A DNA stretch of 9,567 bases from Chryseosolibacter sp966095595 (GCA_966095595.1 CBHTUB010000221.1:1-9567), one strand, 5' to 3'; positions 1 through 6,691 are shown, numbered from the stretch's first letter. The notes: generated by a model not told the origin, from the letters alone. A program made the numbers and translations.

Positions 1-668
1 GCCGCCATCCCTGCCGTTTCCGTTCTCAATCGGCTCTTGCCGAGGCTCACCTTACCGAACCCTACAGCCTGGGCCATTGCGAGCTCATCACGCGTAAAAT
101 CCCCCTCAGGCCCGATCAGCACAATATAACGTTGATGCTTGTCCGCTACATTCTGCAACAGATCCGGATTTTGGTGATCAACGTAAGCGATGAAACGCCT
201 GGGTTCTGAAACGTTCGACACCACATCCCCGAATTTGACAAGACCGTTGATGACAGGAACTCTTGCCTTAAGGGATTGTTTCATGGCGCTGATCGCCACC
301 TTGTCCAACCGGTCTTTTTTCAGGAATGTCCGTTCAGTATTCTCACATTCCATGATGGTTATATGGTCAATGCCGAGCTCAACCGATTTTTCGACAAACC
401 ATTCAATGCGGTCGGCATTTTTGGTGGGGGAGATGGCGATGTGAATGGAGTAGTCGCGTGGTTGATCGGCATAGGAACGCTTTACCGAGAAACCGCACCG
501 CTGCATGTTGGCATCGGTTATAACAGCCTCGTAAAATGTTCCCTTGCCATCGGTGATCAAAAGGTCGTCACCGGGTTTGTGGCGTAGGACCTTGACACAA
601 TGCCGCGACTCTTCCTGATCGAGGTACGAGACCCCTTCAGGGAGCAGTGGCTGATAGAATAAATTCAC
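1..668 (-). CDS. rsmE: 16S rRNA (uracil1498-N3)-methyltransferase RsmE, 3' end cut by window edge
   Basis: SPOUT-family methyltransferase that uses S-adenosylmethionine to methylate N3 of U1498 in 16S rRNA of the small ribosomal subunit. Translating the minus strand from the GTG at 668-666 gives about 222 residues, beginning MNLFYQPLLPEGV, with no internal stop. The N-terminal PUA-like part shows the usual ESRHCVKVLRHKPGD stretch near residues 20-34. The C-terminal knot carries LIGPEGDFT and, near the cut end, LGKSRLRTETA, the two cofactor-binding signatures of the family. RsmE proteins are usually about 230-245 residues, so probably only the last 10-20 are missing. The GTG start follows directly on the TAA of the upstream acyl-CoA-binding protein gene (TAAGTG), which suggests translational coupling in an operon with that gene and gltA. 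No Shine-Dalgarno sequence is apparent. The family call is firm; the start codon is inferred. Confidence 0.95.
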   Translation of the reverse strand, partial: MNLFYQPLLPEGVSYLDQEESRHCVKVLRHKPGDDLLITDGKGTFYEAVITDANMQRCGFSVKRSYADQPRDYSIHIAISPTKNADRIEWFVEKSVELGIDHITIMECENTERTFLKKDRLDKVAISAMKQSLKARVPVINGLVKFGDVVSNVSEPRRFIAYVDHQNPDLLQNVADKHQRYIVLIGPEGDFTRDELAMAQAVGFGKVSLGKSRLRTETAGMA

Positions 669-932
669 TTAAGCGTATTCCTTGTGAAGCTTTTCCACGA
701 GCGCGATGTAGTCGCTCTTGGCCTGGTCCTTCGACTTTCCCTTCAGCTCAGCCCAGGCGTCGTATTTCGCAATAGCCTTGAAGTCGAACCCCCCGGGTCG
801 GTCGCCGCTTACGTCACCTTCCGTGGCCTGCTTATAAAGCGCGTAAAGTTGCAAAAGCTCCTCGTTGCTCGGGCGTTTGGTAAGCTCCTTTGAACGGGTT
901 ACGGCGCTTTCGAATTGCTGGGTCAGATCCAT
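669..932 (-). CDS. acyl-CoA-binding protein (ACBP family)
   Basis: Small cytosolic four-helix protein of 87 residues, the normal size for the family. It binds long-chain acyl-CoA esters and is thought to buffer or carry them. The signature block LYALYKQATEGD lies at residues 29-40 and KYDAWAELKGKS at 56-67. By alignment in my head to animal ACBP, the ligand-contact residues Tyr28, Lys32, Lys54 and Tyr73 correspond to Tyr30, Lys34, Lys56 and Tyr75, all present. The gene lies 14 bp downstream of gltA and its stop codon touches the rsmE start, so it is probably co-transcribed with both. Placing an acyl-CoA carrier next to citrate synthase, which consumes acetyl-CoA, fits a link between fatty-acid and acetyl-CoA metabolism, but that link is inference. 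ACBPs are best known from eukaryotes; single-domain copies occur in some bacteria, including Bacteroidota. Confidence 0.95.
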   Translation of the reverse strand: MDLTQQFESAVTRSKELTKRPSNEELLQLYALYKQATEGDVSGDRPGGFDFKAIAKYDAWAELKGKSKDQAKSDYIALVEKLHKEYA

Positions 933-946
933 GATCGTGCTATTGA

Positions 947-2236
947 TTATTTACGCTTGCTCATCTCTACGTACGGGCGAACCTTTTCGCCTACATAAAG
1001 CTGTCTCGGACGTCCGATAGGCTCCTTGTTTTCGCGCATTTCCTTCCACTGGGCGATCCAGCCCGGCATGCGGCCCATAGCGAACATTACGGTGAACATA
1101 TCGACTGGCAGACCAAGTGCCCTATAGATGATCCCAGAGTAGAAGTCTACGTTCGGATATAGCTTGCGTTCTACGAAGTATGGATCTTTCAACGCAGCTT
1201 CTTCGAGCTTCTTGGCGATCTCCAGGATAGGGTCGTTGATGCCGAGCTTTTTAAGGACGTCGTCCGCTGCTTTCTTGATGATCTTCGCGCGAGGGTCGAA
1301 GTTCTTGTATACCCTGTGGCCGAAGCCCATCAGTCTGAATCCGCTGTTCTTATCCTTTGCCTTGTTGATCCACTTCTCTGTGTCTCCACCATCCTGGCGG
1401 ATGTTTTCCAGCATAACGATCACCTCCTGGTTGGCGCCACCGTGAAGTGGTCCCCAGAGCGCGTTGATACCTGCGGAGATCGAGGAGTAGATACTTGCCT
1501 TTGACGAGCCTACGATGCGAACGGTTGAGGTCGAGCAATTCTGCTCATGATCCGCGTGGAGGATGAGCAACTTATCGAGCGCGTCGGCTACCACCGGATC
1601 TACCTCATATTGTTCGGCAGGCAGCGCGAACATCATTTTCAGGAATCGCGAGCAATAGTCGAGCGAGTTATCAGGATAATTTACCGGATGACCCACTGCG
1701 TTCTTATAAGCCCATGCCGCGAAGGTTGGCATTTTTGCCAGTGATCTCACGATGCTCAGGTAAACGCCTTCCGCCGATCTGTTGGGATCTATCGACTCCG
1801 GATAAAATGCTGTCTGCGAGCAGAAAAGTGACGCGAGCACGCCCATCGGGTGCGACGTCGACGGAAATCCGTCTAATATCTTTTTAACATCCTCGTGTAC
1901 GAGTGTATGTGTCTTGATGTCGTGGCTGAATTTGTCGAGTTGTGGTTGCGTTGGCAGCTGACCGAAGATGAGCAGGTAGGCCACTTCGATAAAGGATGAC
2001 TTCTCTGCAAGGTCCTCGATGGAATAACCTCTGTATCTGAGAATTCCGTTATCACCGTCAAGGAAGGTGATAGCACTCTTGGTCGCACCTGTATTCTTAT
2101 AGCCCGGGTCGAGCGTTACAACTTTAGCTTTTTCAAGAAGGTCGCTGATATCAACGGCTACCTCGCCTTCTGTTCCTTCAATGACCGGAAGGGTATAAGA
2201 CTTACCGTCAATGATCAATTCTGCAGTTTTAGACAT
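947..2236 (-). CDS. gltA: citrate synthase
   Basis: Condenses oxaloacetate with acetyl-CoA to give citrate and CoA, the entry step of the TCA cycle, in the cytoplasm. The 429-residue protein matches the length of the E. coli enzyme (427) and has its N-terminal beta-rich extension (about residues 1-45), so it resembles the Gram-negative hexameric type. The catalytic triad is visible: His265 in GPLHGGANQE, His307 in MGFGHRVYKNFDPRA and Asp364 in PNVDFYSG, equivalent to E. coli His264, His305 and Asp362. His230 in HADHEQN fits the conserved oxaloacetate-binding histidine. The ATG at 2236 is preceded by an A/T-rich leader without a Shine-Dalgarno site and by a promoter-like pair at 2264-2295. It appears to be the first gene of an operon with the acyl-CoA-binding protein gene and rsmE. 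No oddities were seen in the reading frame. Confidence 0.98.
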   Translation of the reverse strand: MSKTAELIIDGKSYTLPVIEGTEGEVAVDISDLLEKAKVVTLDPGYKNTGATKSAITFLDGDNGILRYRGYSIEDLAEKSSFIEVAYLLIFGQLPTQPQLDKFSHDIKTHTLVHEDVKKILDGFPSTSHPMGVLASLFCSQTAFYPESIDPNRSAEGVYLSIVRSLAKMPTFAAWAYKNAVGHPVNYPDNSLDYCSRFLKMMFALPAEQYEVDPVVADALDKLLILHADHEQNCSTSTVRIVGSSKASIYSSISAGINALWGPLHGGANQEVIVMLENIRQDGGDTEKWINKAKDKNSGFRLMGFGHRVYKNFDPRAKIIKKAADDVLKKLGINDPILEIAKKLEEAALKDPYFVERKLYPNVDFYSGIIYRALGLPVDMFTVMFAMGRMPGWIAQWKEMRENKEPIGRPRQLYVGEKVRPYVEMSKRK

Positions 2237-2263
2237 GTGGAAATATGGTTATTACACGGGTTT

Positions 2264-2295
2264 TAAATATACAGGTGAATTTTGTTTCCGGAAAA
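2264..2295 (-). promoter_or_regulatory. putative promoter of gltA operon
   Basis: On the minus strand, TATATTTA (2264-2271) matches the Bacteroidota -7 pattern TAnnTTTG at 7 of 8 positions. TTTT (2292-2295) sits 20 bases upstream in the -33 position. The -7 box ends about 27 bases before the gltA start. The upstream element overlaps a 10-bp palindrome, TTTCCGGAAA (2285-2294). The placement between two same-strand genes suggests gltA is not only read through from the prohibitin-like gene. This is pattern matching only. Confidence 0.45.
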
Positions 2296-2326
2296 GAAAT
2301 CCCAAAATAAACACCAATAAGTCGGG

Positions 2327-3145
2327 TTAATTGTTTCCGAGGATCAGCGGCAAGCCGTCGTTACCGGAACCTACAACGATTACTTTGGAGTTCGGCGACT
2401 TCGAAAGCTCCAGCGTGGCCTCGATGCCTCTCATTTTCAACAGTCTGTCCGTTAAGCTACTGTTAACAATATTGTTGGCTTTGGCTTCGCCCTCGGCGGC
2501 GATCCTCTTGCGTTCGGCCTCACTGCGCTCCTTGTCCAGACGATATTGGTAGGCCAGGGCTTCCTGTTCCTGCTGAAGCTTGTTTTCTATGGCAACCCTG
2601 ATCTGATCGGGAAGCTTGATGGAGCGTATCAGCACTGCCGTGGCGTTTACGTAGTTAGCGTTGAGGATCTTTTCAGTCTCGCTCTTGATCGCGATCTCGA
2701 CCTCTGCACGTTTGGTCGAATAGATCTCCTCAGCCGTATAACGGGCCATGACCTGCCGGGCAACGGACCTGACTTCCGGAATGACAAGGCGAATGGCATA
2801 GTCCTTCGTGAACTTCTCGTGGATGTCTCCGATCTTGTCAGGCATCGGAAAATAACGAACGGTGACATCGACATGGATAGGCAAACCATTCTTGTCGTTG
2901 ATGTCCATGTTCTCGTCCGTAGAGATCTCGGCGATCTCATATATGATGACGTCGTTCCAGGGCGCCTTGATATGTGTTCCGGGGTCGATGATGGTCCCCT
3001 TGTCCAGACCCTTGCCGAAAGGGTAAAAGATGACTGCGCGTTCGGAAGGTCCGAGTTTGTAAAAGATACTCGAAGAAAGGCCCATTAAAACGAAAAAGGC
3101 AATTACACCAAGAATGATGAATGGCAGGAATCTACGATTATTCAT
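2327..3145 (-). CDS. prohibitin-like SPFH/band 7 membrane protein
   Basis: Membrane-anchored scaffold protein of the stomatin/prohibitin/flotillin/HflK superfamily; relatives form large ring assemblies in the membrane and can modulate membrane proteases. The 272-residue protein has one N-terminal hydrophobic segment (about residues 7-29). An SPFH domain follows (about 30-190), with the prohibitin-type stretch EVRSVARQVMARYTAEEIYS at 124-143. A charged, probably coiled-coil helix (about 183-225) is rich in Glu, Lys, Arg and Ala. The C-terminus (SKVIVVGSGNDGLPLIL) resembles that of prohibitins. The ATG at 3145 places the membrane segment directly at the N-terminus, as expected. It lies 90 bp upstream of gltA on the same strand, with a possible separate promoter between. 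No partner such as FtsH is in the window, so the specific role is unknown. The family call is firm; true prohibitin versus a generic SPFH paralogue is less certain. Confidence 0.9.
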   Translation of the reverse strand: MNNRRFLPFIILGVIAFFVLMGLSSSIFYKLGPSERAVIFYPFGKGLDKGTIIDPGTHIKAPWNDVIIYEIAEISTDENMDINDKNGLPIHVDVTVRYFPMPDKIGDIHEKFTKDYAIRLVIPEVRSVARQVMARYTAEEIYSTKRAEVEIAIKSETEKILNANYVNATAVLIRSIKLPDQIRVAIENKLQQEQEALAYQYRLDKERSEAERKRIAAEGEAKANNIVNSSLTDRLLKMRGIEATLELSKSPNSKVIVVGSGNDGLPLILGNN

Positions 3146-3175
3146 AGGTCAGGTATTTAGCAAGTGGTTAGGAGA

Positions 3176-3189
3176 GACCAATTATGGTC
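3176..3189. promoter_or_regulatory. short inverted repeat in leader of prohibitin-like gene
   Basis: GACCA-ATTA-TGGTC is a perfect 5-bp inverted repeat with a 4-base centre. It lies between the putative -7 box (3194-3201) and the ATG (3145), close to the expected transcription start. It could be an operator or a small leader hairpin. Its shortness means chance is also a fair explanation. Confidence 0.25.
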
Positions 3190-3193
3190 ACGT

Positions 3194-3201
3194 CAAAACT
3201 A
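3194..3201 (-). promoter_or_regulatory. putative -7 box of prohibitin-like gene promoter
   Basis: TAGTTTTG on the minus strand is a full match to the Bacteroidota -7 pattern TAnnTTTG. It ends about 48 bases before the ATG at 3145. No good TTTG is found 19-20 bases upstream, so the -33 half is weak or absent. Confidence 0.4.
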
Positions 3202-3272
3202 CAATAAATTTGAAGATGATCGATCCAGGTTGCCGTAGTTATCCGAATTTCATTTGAAAGATTTGGGGACTG

Positions 3273-3348
3273 CTTTTGGCTATTGGGTGTTGGTGAGGGT
3301 AAATGCCATGCCGTTATTTACCAAAGACCAATAGCCAAATGCCAATAG
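3273..3348. repeat. heptamer-phased inverted repeat A
   Basis: The left arm is three contiguous 7-bp units, CTTTTGG, CTATTGG and GTGTTGG (3273-3293). The right arm, on the plus strand, is four contiguous units: CCAAAGA, CCAATAG, CCAAATG and CCAATAG (3321-3348). Read on the minus strand these are TCTTTGG, CTATTGG, CATTTGG and CTATTGG, so the arms are inverted versions of the same degenerate unit. A perfect 12-bp stem pairs 3275-3286 with 3328-3339. A nested 7-bp stem pairs GGTAAAT (3298-3304) with ATTTACC (3316-3322). The element lies between divergent genes, upstream of both putative promoters. No coding frame is supported here. Confidence 0.75.
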
Positions 3349-3424
3349 CGTTTTACTTATACCGATAGCCAGTCGCCCTCCTGCCGATCTTTTCAGGCAG
3401 ACCGTTCAAATCGTCCTCCCGTCC

Positions 3425-3438
3425 TTTTTCATGAAAAA
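3425..3438. promoter_or_regulatory. 14-bp palindrome upstream of sensor kinase promoter
   Basis: TTTTTCATGAAAAA is a perfect palindrome directly abutting the putative -33 box (3439-3442) of the histidine kinase gene. Its position suits an activator or repressor site. It is A/T-rich, so chance cannot be excluded. Confidence 0.35.
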
Positions 3439-3470
3439 TTTGACTGATAACTATTCCTTCGATACATTTA
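3439..3470 (+). promoter_or_regulatory. putative promoter of TPR sensor kinase gene
   Basis: TTTG (3439-3442), a 20-base spacer and TACATTTA (3463-3470) follow the Bacteroidota -33/-7 arrangement, with one mismatch in the last base of the -7 box. The ATG at 3491 lies 20 bases beyond the -7 box, so the leader would be short, with no Shine-Dalgarno site. Confidence 0.55.
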
Positions 3471-3490
3471 AAAAGCCCTAAACCCCTGGT

Positions 3491-6067
3491 ATGAAGAGAC
3501 GGACTCTGCTGTTGTTGCTGTTGATGACGTTGTCGTTGTTCGGATTTTCCCAGCCCAAAGAGATCGATTCGCTTACCAGGACCCTCGAGAACAGCGCTTC
3601 GCCAACACAAAGGGTGGACATTCTCAATGAGCTGTCATCTGCATGGTTCCACTATGATATTGATAAATCGTACGACCTGAGCGTGCAGGCGGAGCGTGAG
3701 GCGCGCCAGGCAGATTACGTGCGCGGCGTTCGGGCAGCCCTTATTTATCAGGGGCTTACGCTTGTCGACCGAGGCGCGTATGCCCGCGGACTTGCAAAGT
3801 ATCGTGAAGCGGAATCGTTCAGGGACGACGATGAGCTGAAATGCTATAACGAGGTGCTCATTGGCGTTGTCTTTCAGTCACTGGCCAGGTACGACTCGAG
3901 TGAATTGTATTACCACAAGGCAATAGAGCGGGCGTTGCGCGTGAAAAGTGACCGCTATCTCGCTTACGCCTACAAGAACTTTGGCAAGCTACTCGTGACG
4001 TTGTGGCGAAATAGTGAAGCCGAGCGTTACTTCAATCAATCGCTGGCGATCTATCAGCGCCGTCATAACACGGCCGCAGCGGCCGAAACGCTCTATGCCC
4101 TTGCCGACGCCCGCACAAACCTTGGCAAGATGAACGAAGCCCATGCCCTCATCGAACAGGCATGCGGGATAGCCGATAGCCTTAAAAACGATGCCCTGCT
4201 TAAGTTATCATGCGCAGCACACCAGGGCCGGATCCATTTCGAGATTGCGGATTATGGTGAGTCGCTGAGAAACTATTTTCTCGGTCTATCGATCCTGGAG
4301 GAGATCGAAATGCCTGTAGAGAAGGCACGCATTCTCAGTGGTCTCGGCGATGTGTACGAGGCGCTTGGCCAGAACGATGTTGCCGCAAGGTATTATCTGG
4401 AGTCGCTCAAAGTTGCCGAGAAGGTCGGCATCAAATACGAAATTGCCAACGTTCAGGGTAGTGTTTACTTCATTTATAAAAATCAGAAGAACTTCAGGCT
4501 TGCCCATGCCTATATCGATAAGTCCATTGCGCTGAGGACAGAGATAAACGACAAGAATGGTCTCGGTCTCAGCTATAACGGTAAGGGCCTTATCTATATC
4601 GATCAACTGAAATATGATTCTGCGCTGATCTACTTCGACAGGTCGCTCAGGTATTTCAATGAAGTGGGTAACAGAATGGGGTTGTCGATGGCAACGTTCA
4701 ATAAGGGCCGGGTGATGCAGAAGCTCAAACGTTATGACCAGGCGATAGACTATTATAAGACCACCCTGCTGATCGAAGAGGAGATCCATAACAACTACAA
4801 TCTCGGCGTGGCCTACAATGCCATTGGCGATCTCTATCTGAGCATTGGCGATTTTTCAAAGGCGGCTGATTATCTGCAGAGGAGCCAGAAAATGGCGGAG
4901 GCCACCACTTCGAAGACACTTGTAATGAATAACAGCTTCTCATGGTACAATCTCTACAAGGCGCAGGGGAGGGTGAGCGAGGCACTGAAGTTTCATGAGA
5001 AGTACGTGGTTTACCACGATAGCATCTACTCGGAGATGAGCGCGGGAAAGCTGACCGAGATGGAGGCTCTGTATCAGCTTGAAAAAAAGAACCAGGAGAT
5101 CACGCTGCTCAACCAGGAGAAACAGCTGAAAAATAACGAGATCCGGTTGCAACAGTCCAGGATCAACCTTCAGACTATTCTGCTCGGCTCGTTCCTTGTC
5201 ATCCTGATCCTGGTATCCTATTTTGCCTTTGCGGCGAGCCGATACAATAAGCGGCTCACCCGTGCGCATCGCGAGATCACCGAGCAAAAAGAGGAGATCC
5301 AGGCGCAGTCCGAGGAACTGATAGAAGCCAATGCGACCATCGCCAATATCAATAAGGATCTGGAGAACAAGATCGAGCAGCGTACCGCCGCGCTCACACA
5401 GGCGTATAAGGAGCTTGACACGTTCTTCTATAGGTCATCGCACGACTTCCGCAGACCGCTCACCACATTTCTGGGCCTCGCGGAGGTGGCCAACGTCACG
5501 GTAAAGGATCCCAATGCACTCGAGCTTTTCGAAAAGGTGCGGGATACGGCCATTAATCTGGACAAAATGCTGGTCAAGCTTCAGTCGATCAGTGACGTTG
5601 GCTCCCAGCAGATGGTGTACAAGGAAGTACTACTGAAGGAGATATTCGATGCGGTCTGCAACGACTTCCGGGAGGAGCTTCAAAGGAGAAATATCAAGAC
5701 AACGACGGACATCAGGCTAAGGGAGGCCTTTATATCGTACCCGGCAATGGTGAAAACAGTCATCGAAAACATCGTCGAGAACGCCATTCAGTTTAGCAGC
5801 AGCAACAGCCCCTACATCAAGTTCAGCGCGTATGGGAGTGGTCAATACGTGACCATCGATATCCAGGACAATGGCCATGGCATCGCCAAAGAGTATCACG
5901 AACAGATATTCGAGATGTACTTCCGCGGGAGCGAGCGATCCAAGGGTAATGGTCTGGGGCTTTACATCGTCAAGAAAGCGGTAGATAAGCTCGAAGGCTC
6001 CATCACCCTCTCCAGTGTGGTGAACGTTGGCACTACGTTTACGATCATGCTTCCCAATAAGCTCTGA
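3491..6067 (+). CDS. TPR-repeat sensor histidine kinase
   Basis: Membrane sensor kinase of 858 residues. Residues 1-20 form a signal peptide (KRR, a leucine-rich core, then FGFS before Gln21). Residues about 40-510 are tetratricopeptide repeats, seen as recurring units such as GDVYEALGQNDVAARYY and GLIYIDQLKYDSALIYF. A charged coiled-coil (about 520-560) precedes one transmembrane segment (about 563-583), then a second coiled-coil (590-640). The kinase core has the H-box FFYRSSHDFRRPL with His651 as phosphoacceptor, the N-box IENIVENAIQF (758-768), G1 DNGHGI (793-798), the F-box FEMYFRG and G2 GNGLGL (819-824), all apparently intact. The TPR part should be periplasmic and the kinase cytoplasmic. 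No receiver domain is fused and no response regulator is adjacent, so the partner is unknown. It is transcribed alone, divergent from the prohibitin-like gene and convergent with the H1-like gene. The start is supported by the signal peptide and a promoter at 3439-3470. Confidence 0.93.
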   Translation: MKRRTLLLLLLMTLSLFGFSQPKEIDSLTRTLENSASPTQRVDILNELSSAWFHYDIDKSYDLSVQAEREARQADYVRGVRAALIYQGLTLVDRGAYARGLAKYREAESFRDDDELKCYNEVLIGVVFQSLARYDSSELYYHKAIERALRVKSDRYLAYAYKNFGKLLVTLWRNSEAERYFNQSLAIYQRRHNTAAAAETLYALADARTNLGKMNEAHALIEQACGIADSLKNDALLKLSCAAHQGRIHFEIADYGESLRNYFLGLSILEEIEMPVEKARILSGLGDVYEALGQNDVAARYYLESLKVAEKVGIKYEIANVQGSVYFIYKNQKNFRLAHAYIDKSIALRTEINDKNGLGLSYNGKGLIYIDQLKYDSALIYFDRSLRYFNEVGNRMGLSMATFNKGRVMQKLKRYDQAIDYYKTTLLIEEEIHNNYNLGVAYNAIGDLYLSIGDFSKAADYLQRSQKMAEATTSKTLVMNNSFSWYNLYKAQGRVSEALKFHEKYVVYHDSIYSEMSAGKLTEMEALYQLEKKNQEITLLNQEKQLKNNEIRLQQSRINLQTILLGSFLVILILVSYFAFAASRYNKRLTRAHREITEQKEEIQAQSEELIEANATIANINKDLENKIEQRTAALTQAYKELDTFFYRSSHDFRRPLTTFLGLAEVANVTVKDPNALELFEKVRDTAINLDKMLVKLQSISDVGSQQMVYKEVLLKEIFDAVCNDFREELQRRNIKTTTDIRLREAFISYPAMVKTVIENIVENAIQFSSSNSPYIKFSAYGSGQYVTIDIQDNGHGIAKEYHEQIFEMYFRGSERSKGNGLGLYIVKKAVDKLEGSITLSSVVNVGTTFTIMLPNKL

Positions 6068-6080
6068 GCGTGGCTGATAA

Positions 6081-6196
6081 GTCAATGGTCAATAGTCATT
6101 GGTCAATGGGAGTGCATTGGGCCGTTCTGAAACGTGGGTTGGCAATCCTGAATTAACCCTATTGACCATTCAACGACTGACCATTCAACCATTGAC
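6081..6196. repeat. heptamer-phased inverted repeat B
   Basis: The left arm is four contiguous 7-bp units, GTCAATG, GTCAATA, GTCATTG and GTCAATG (6081-6108). The right arm (6160-6196), read on the minus strand, is GTCAATG, GTTGAATG, GTCAGTC, GTTGAATG and GTCAATA: the same unit, with two copies one base longer. The best stem pairs GGTCAAT (6101-6107) with ATTGACC (6161-6167), continuing inward through one G-T pair and two G-C pairs. Other registers are possible because the units repeat. An inner 5-bp pair, GGGTT/AACCC (6136-6140 with 6155-6159), lies in the loop. The element fills the gap between two convergent genes, and its right end touches the T-tract of the H1-like gene's terminator. Confidence 0.75.
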
Positions 6197-6226
6197 AAAA
6201 AAAAAGCGATGCTGTTCGCACCGCTT
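6197..6226 (-). terminator. intrinsic terminator of H1-like gene
   Basis: On the minus strand AAGCGGTGC (6226-6218), loop GAACA and GCATCGCTT (6212-6204) form a 9-bp stem with one G-T pair. The run of nine T residues (6205-6197) overlaps the end of the stem. It begins 34 bases after the stop codon of the H1-like gene. It has no T-tract in the plus direction, so it would serve only the minus-strand gene. Confidence 0.85.
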
Positions 6227-6259
6227 CAATATCAGTAAGCTACGCCTGAGAAGGAAGGC

Positions 6260-6616
6260 CTACTCTTCAGAGTCACCACCGCCTGGCGATGCGCTGTTCA
6301 TAGCCCCTGCGGGAGCGCCGAACAACGATGTTTGAGAAAGGGGTGATGGAGCACTTGATGGTGCACTTCCGGTAGAGACTGCAGGTTTTGGAGCTGGCTT
6401 TCTTGCCGGAGCAGATTTTTTAGGAGCTGCTTTTTTCTTCGGAGCAGATTTTTTCGCAGCAGGTCTCTTCGCTGCTTTTTTGGCGGCCTTCTTAGCTGCC
6501 TTCTTCGGCGACTTTTTAGCAGCTTTCTTAGCTACCTTCTTTGCCGACTTCTTAGCTGCTTTTTTTGCTGCCTTTTTAGGAGCTTTCTTCGCAGCCTTCT
6601 TTGCTTTTTTTGCCAT
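6260..6616 (-). CDS. histone H1-like lysine/alanine-rich DNA-binding protein
   Basis: Small protein of 118 residues resembling bacterial H1/HC2-like nucleoid proteins, which bind and compact DNA non-specifically. Residues 1-52 are almost entirely four-residue units of the type AAKK (variants APKK, SAKK, VAKK, SPKK). By hand count there are about 34 lysines and only two arginines. An SPKK motif, as in eukaryotic H1 tails, lies at 36-39. Residues 53-80 are Pro/Ala/Lys-rich. The last 38 residues contain no lysine: a Ser/Pro/Ala/Gly stretch with SLFGAPAGAM, ending in the acidic GGGDSEE. No globular domain is visible, so the protein is probably disordered. The ATG at 6616 starts MAKKAKK; there is an A/T-rich leader and a good terminator at 6197-6226. 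Low complexity means similarity searches would be unreliable. The call rests on composition and motif rather than on a domain. Confidence 0.85.
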   Translation of the reverse strand: MAKKAKKAAKKAPKKAAKKAAKKSAKKVAKKAAKKSPKKAAKKAAKKAAKRPAAKKSAPKKKAAPKKSAPARKPAPKPAVSTGSAPSSAPSPLSQTSLFGAPAGAMNSASPGGGDSEE

Positions 6617-6691
6617 AGCTTAAGTTGGTTTTGTAATGTTCAGATGTTGGTTTGAGTTGATGAGTTATCGGTTTGTCAATCCTTTACACAC

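Noticed and set aside
190..587. Two plus-strand open frames (84 and 103 codons) across the start of the window
   Set aside because: They lie antisense to rsmE, whose minus-strand translation has family motifs throughout. The plus-strand products resemble nothing.
2285..2294. TTTCCGGAAA palindrome upstream of gltA as an operator
   Set aside because: Only 10 bp long, with no second copy seen near other promoters in the window, so it is noted only within the promoter entry.
2546..3088. Plus-strand open frame of 180 codons
   Set aside because: It is the antisense shadow of the prohibitin-like gene, which has a clear membrane segment and SPFH domain.
3273..3348. Possibility that repeat A is a CRISPR array
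   Set aside because: Units are 7 bp and contiguous with no spacers, arms are inverted, and no cas gene is present.
3353..3610. Minus-strand open frame crossing the divergent intergenic region
   Set aside because: It overlaps the kinase signal peptide and promoter. Its low-complexity QQQQQ run is the reverse of the leucine-rich signal peptide codons.
4286..4789. Minus-strand open frame of 167 codons
   Set aside because: It lies wholly inside the TPR part of the sensor kinase gene on the other strand and shows no recognisable motif.
6099..6335. Plus-strand open frame of 78 codons between the kinase and H1-like genes
   Set aside because: It runs through repeat B and the terminator hairpin into the antisense of the H1-like gene; the translation looks random.
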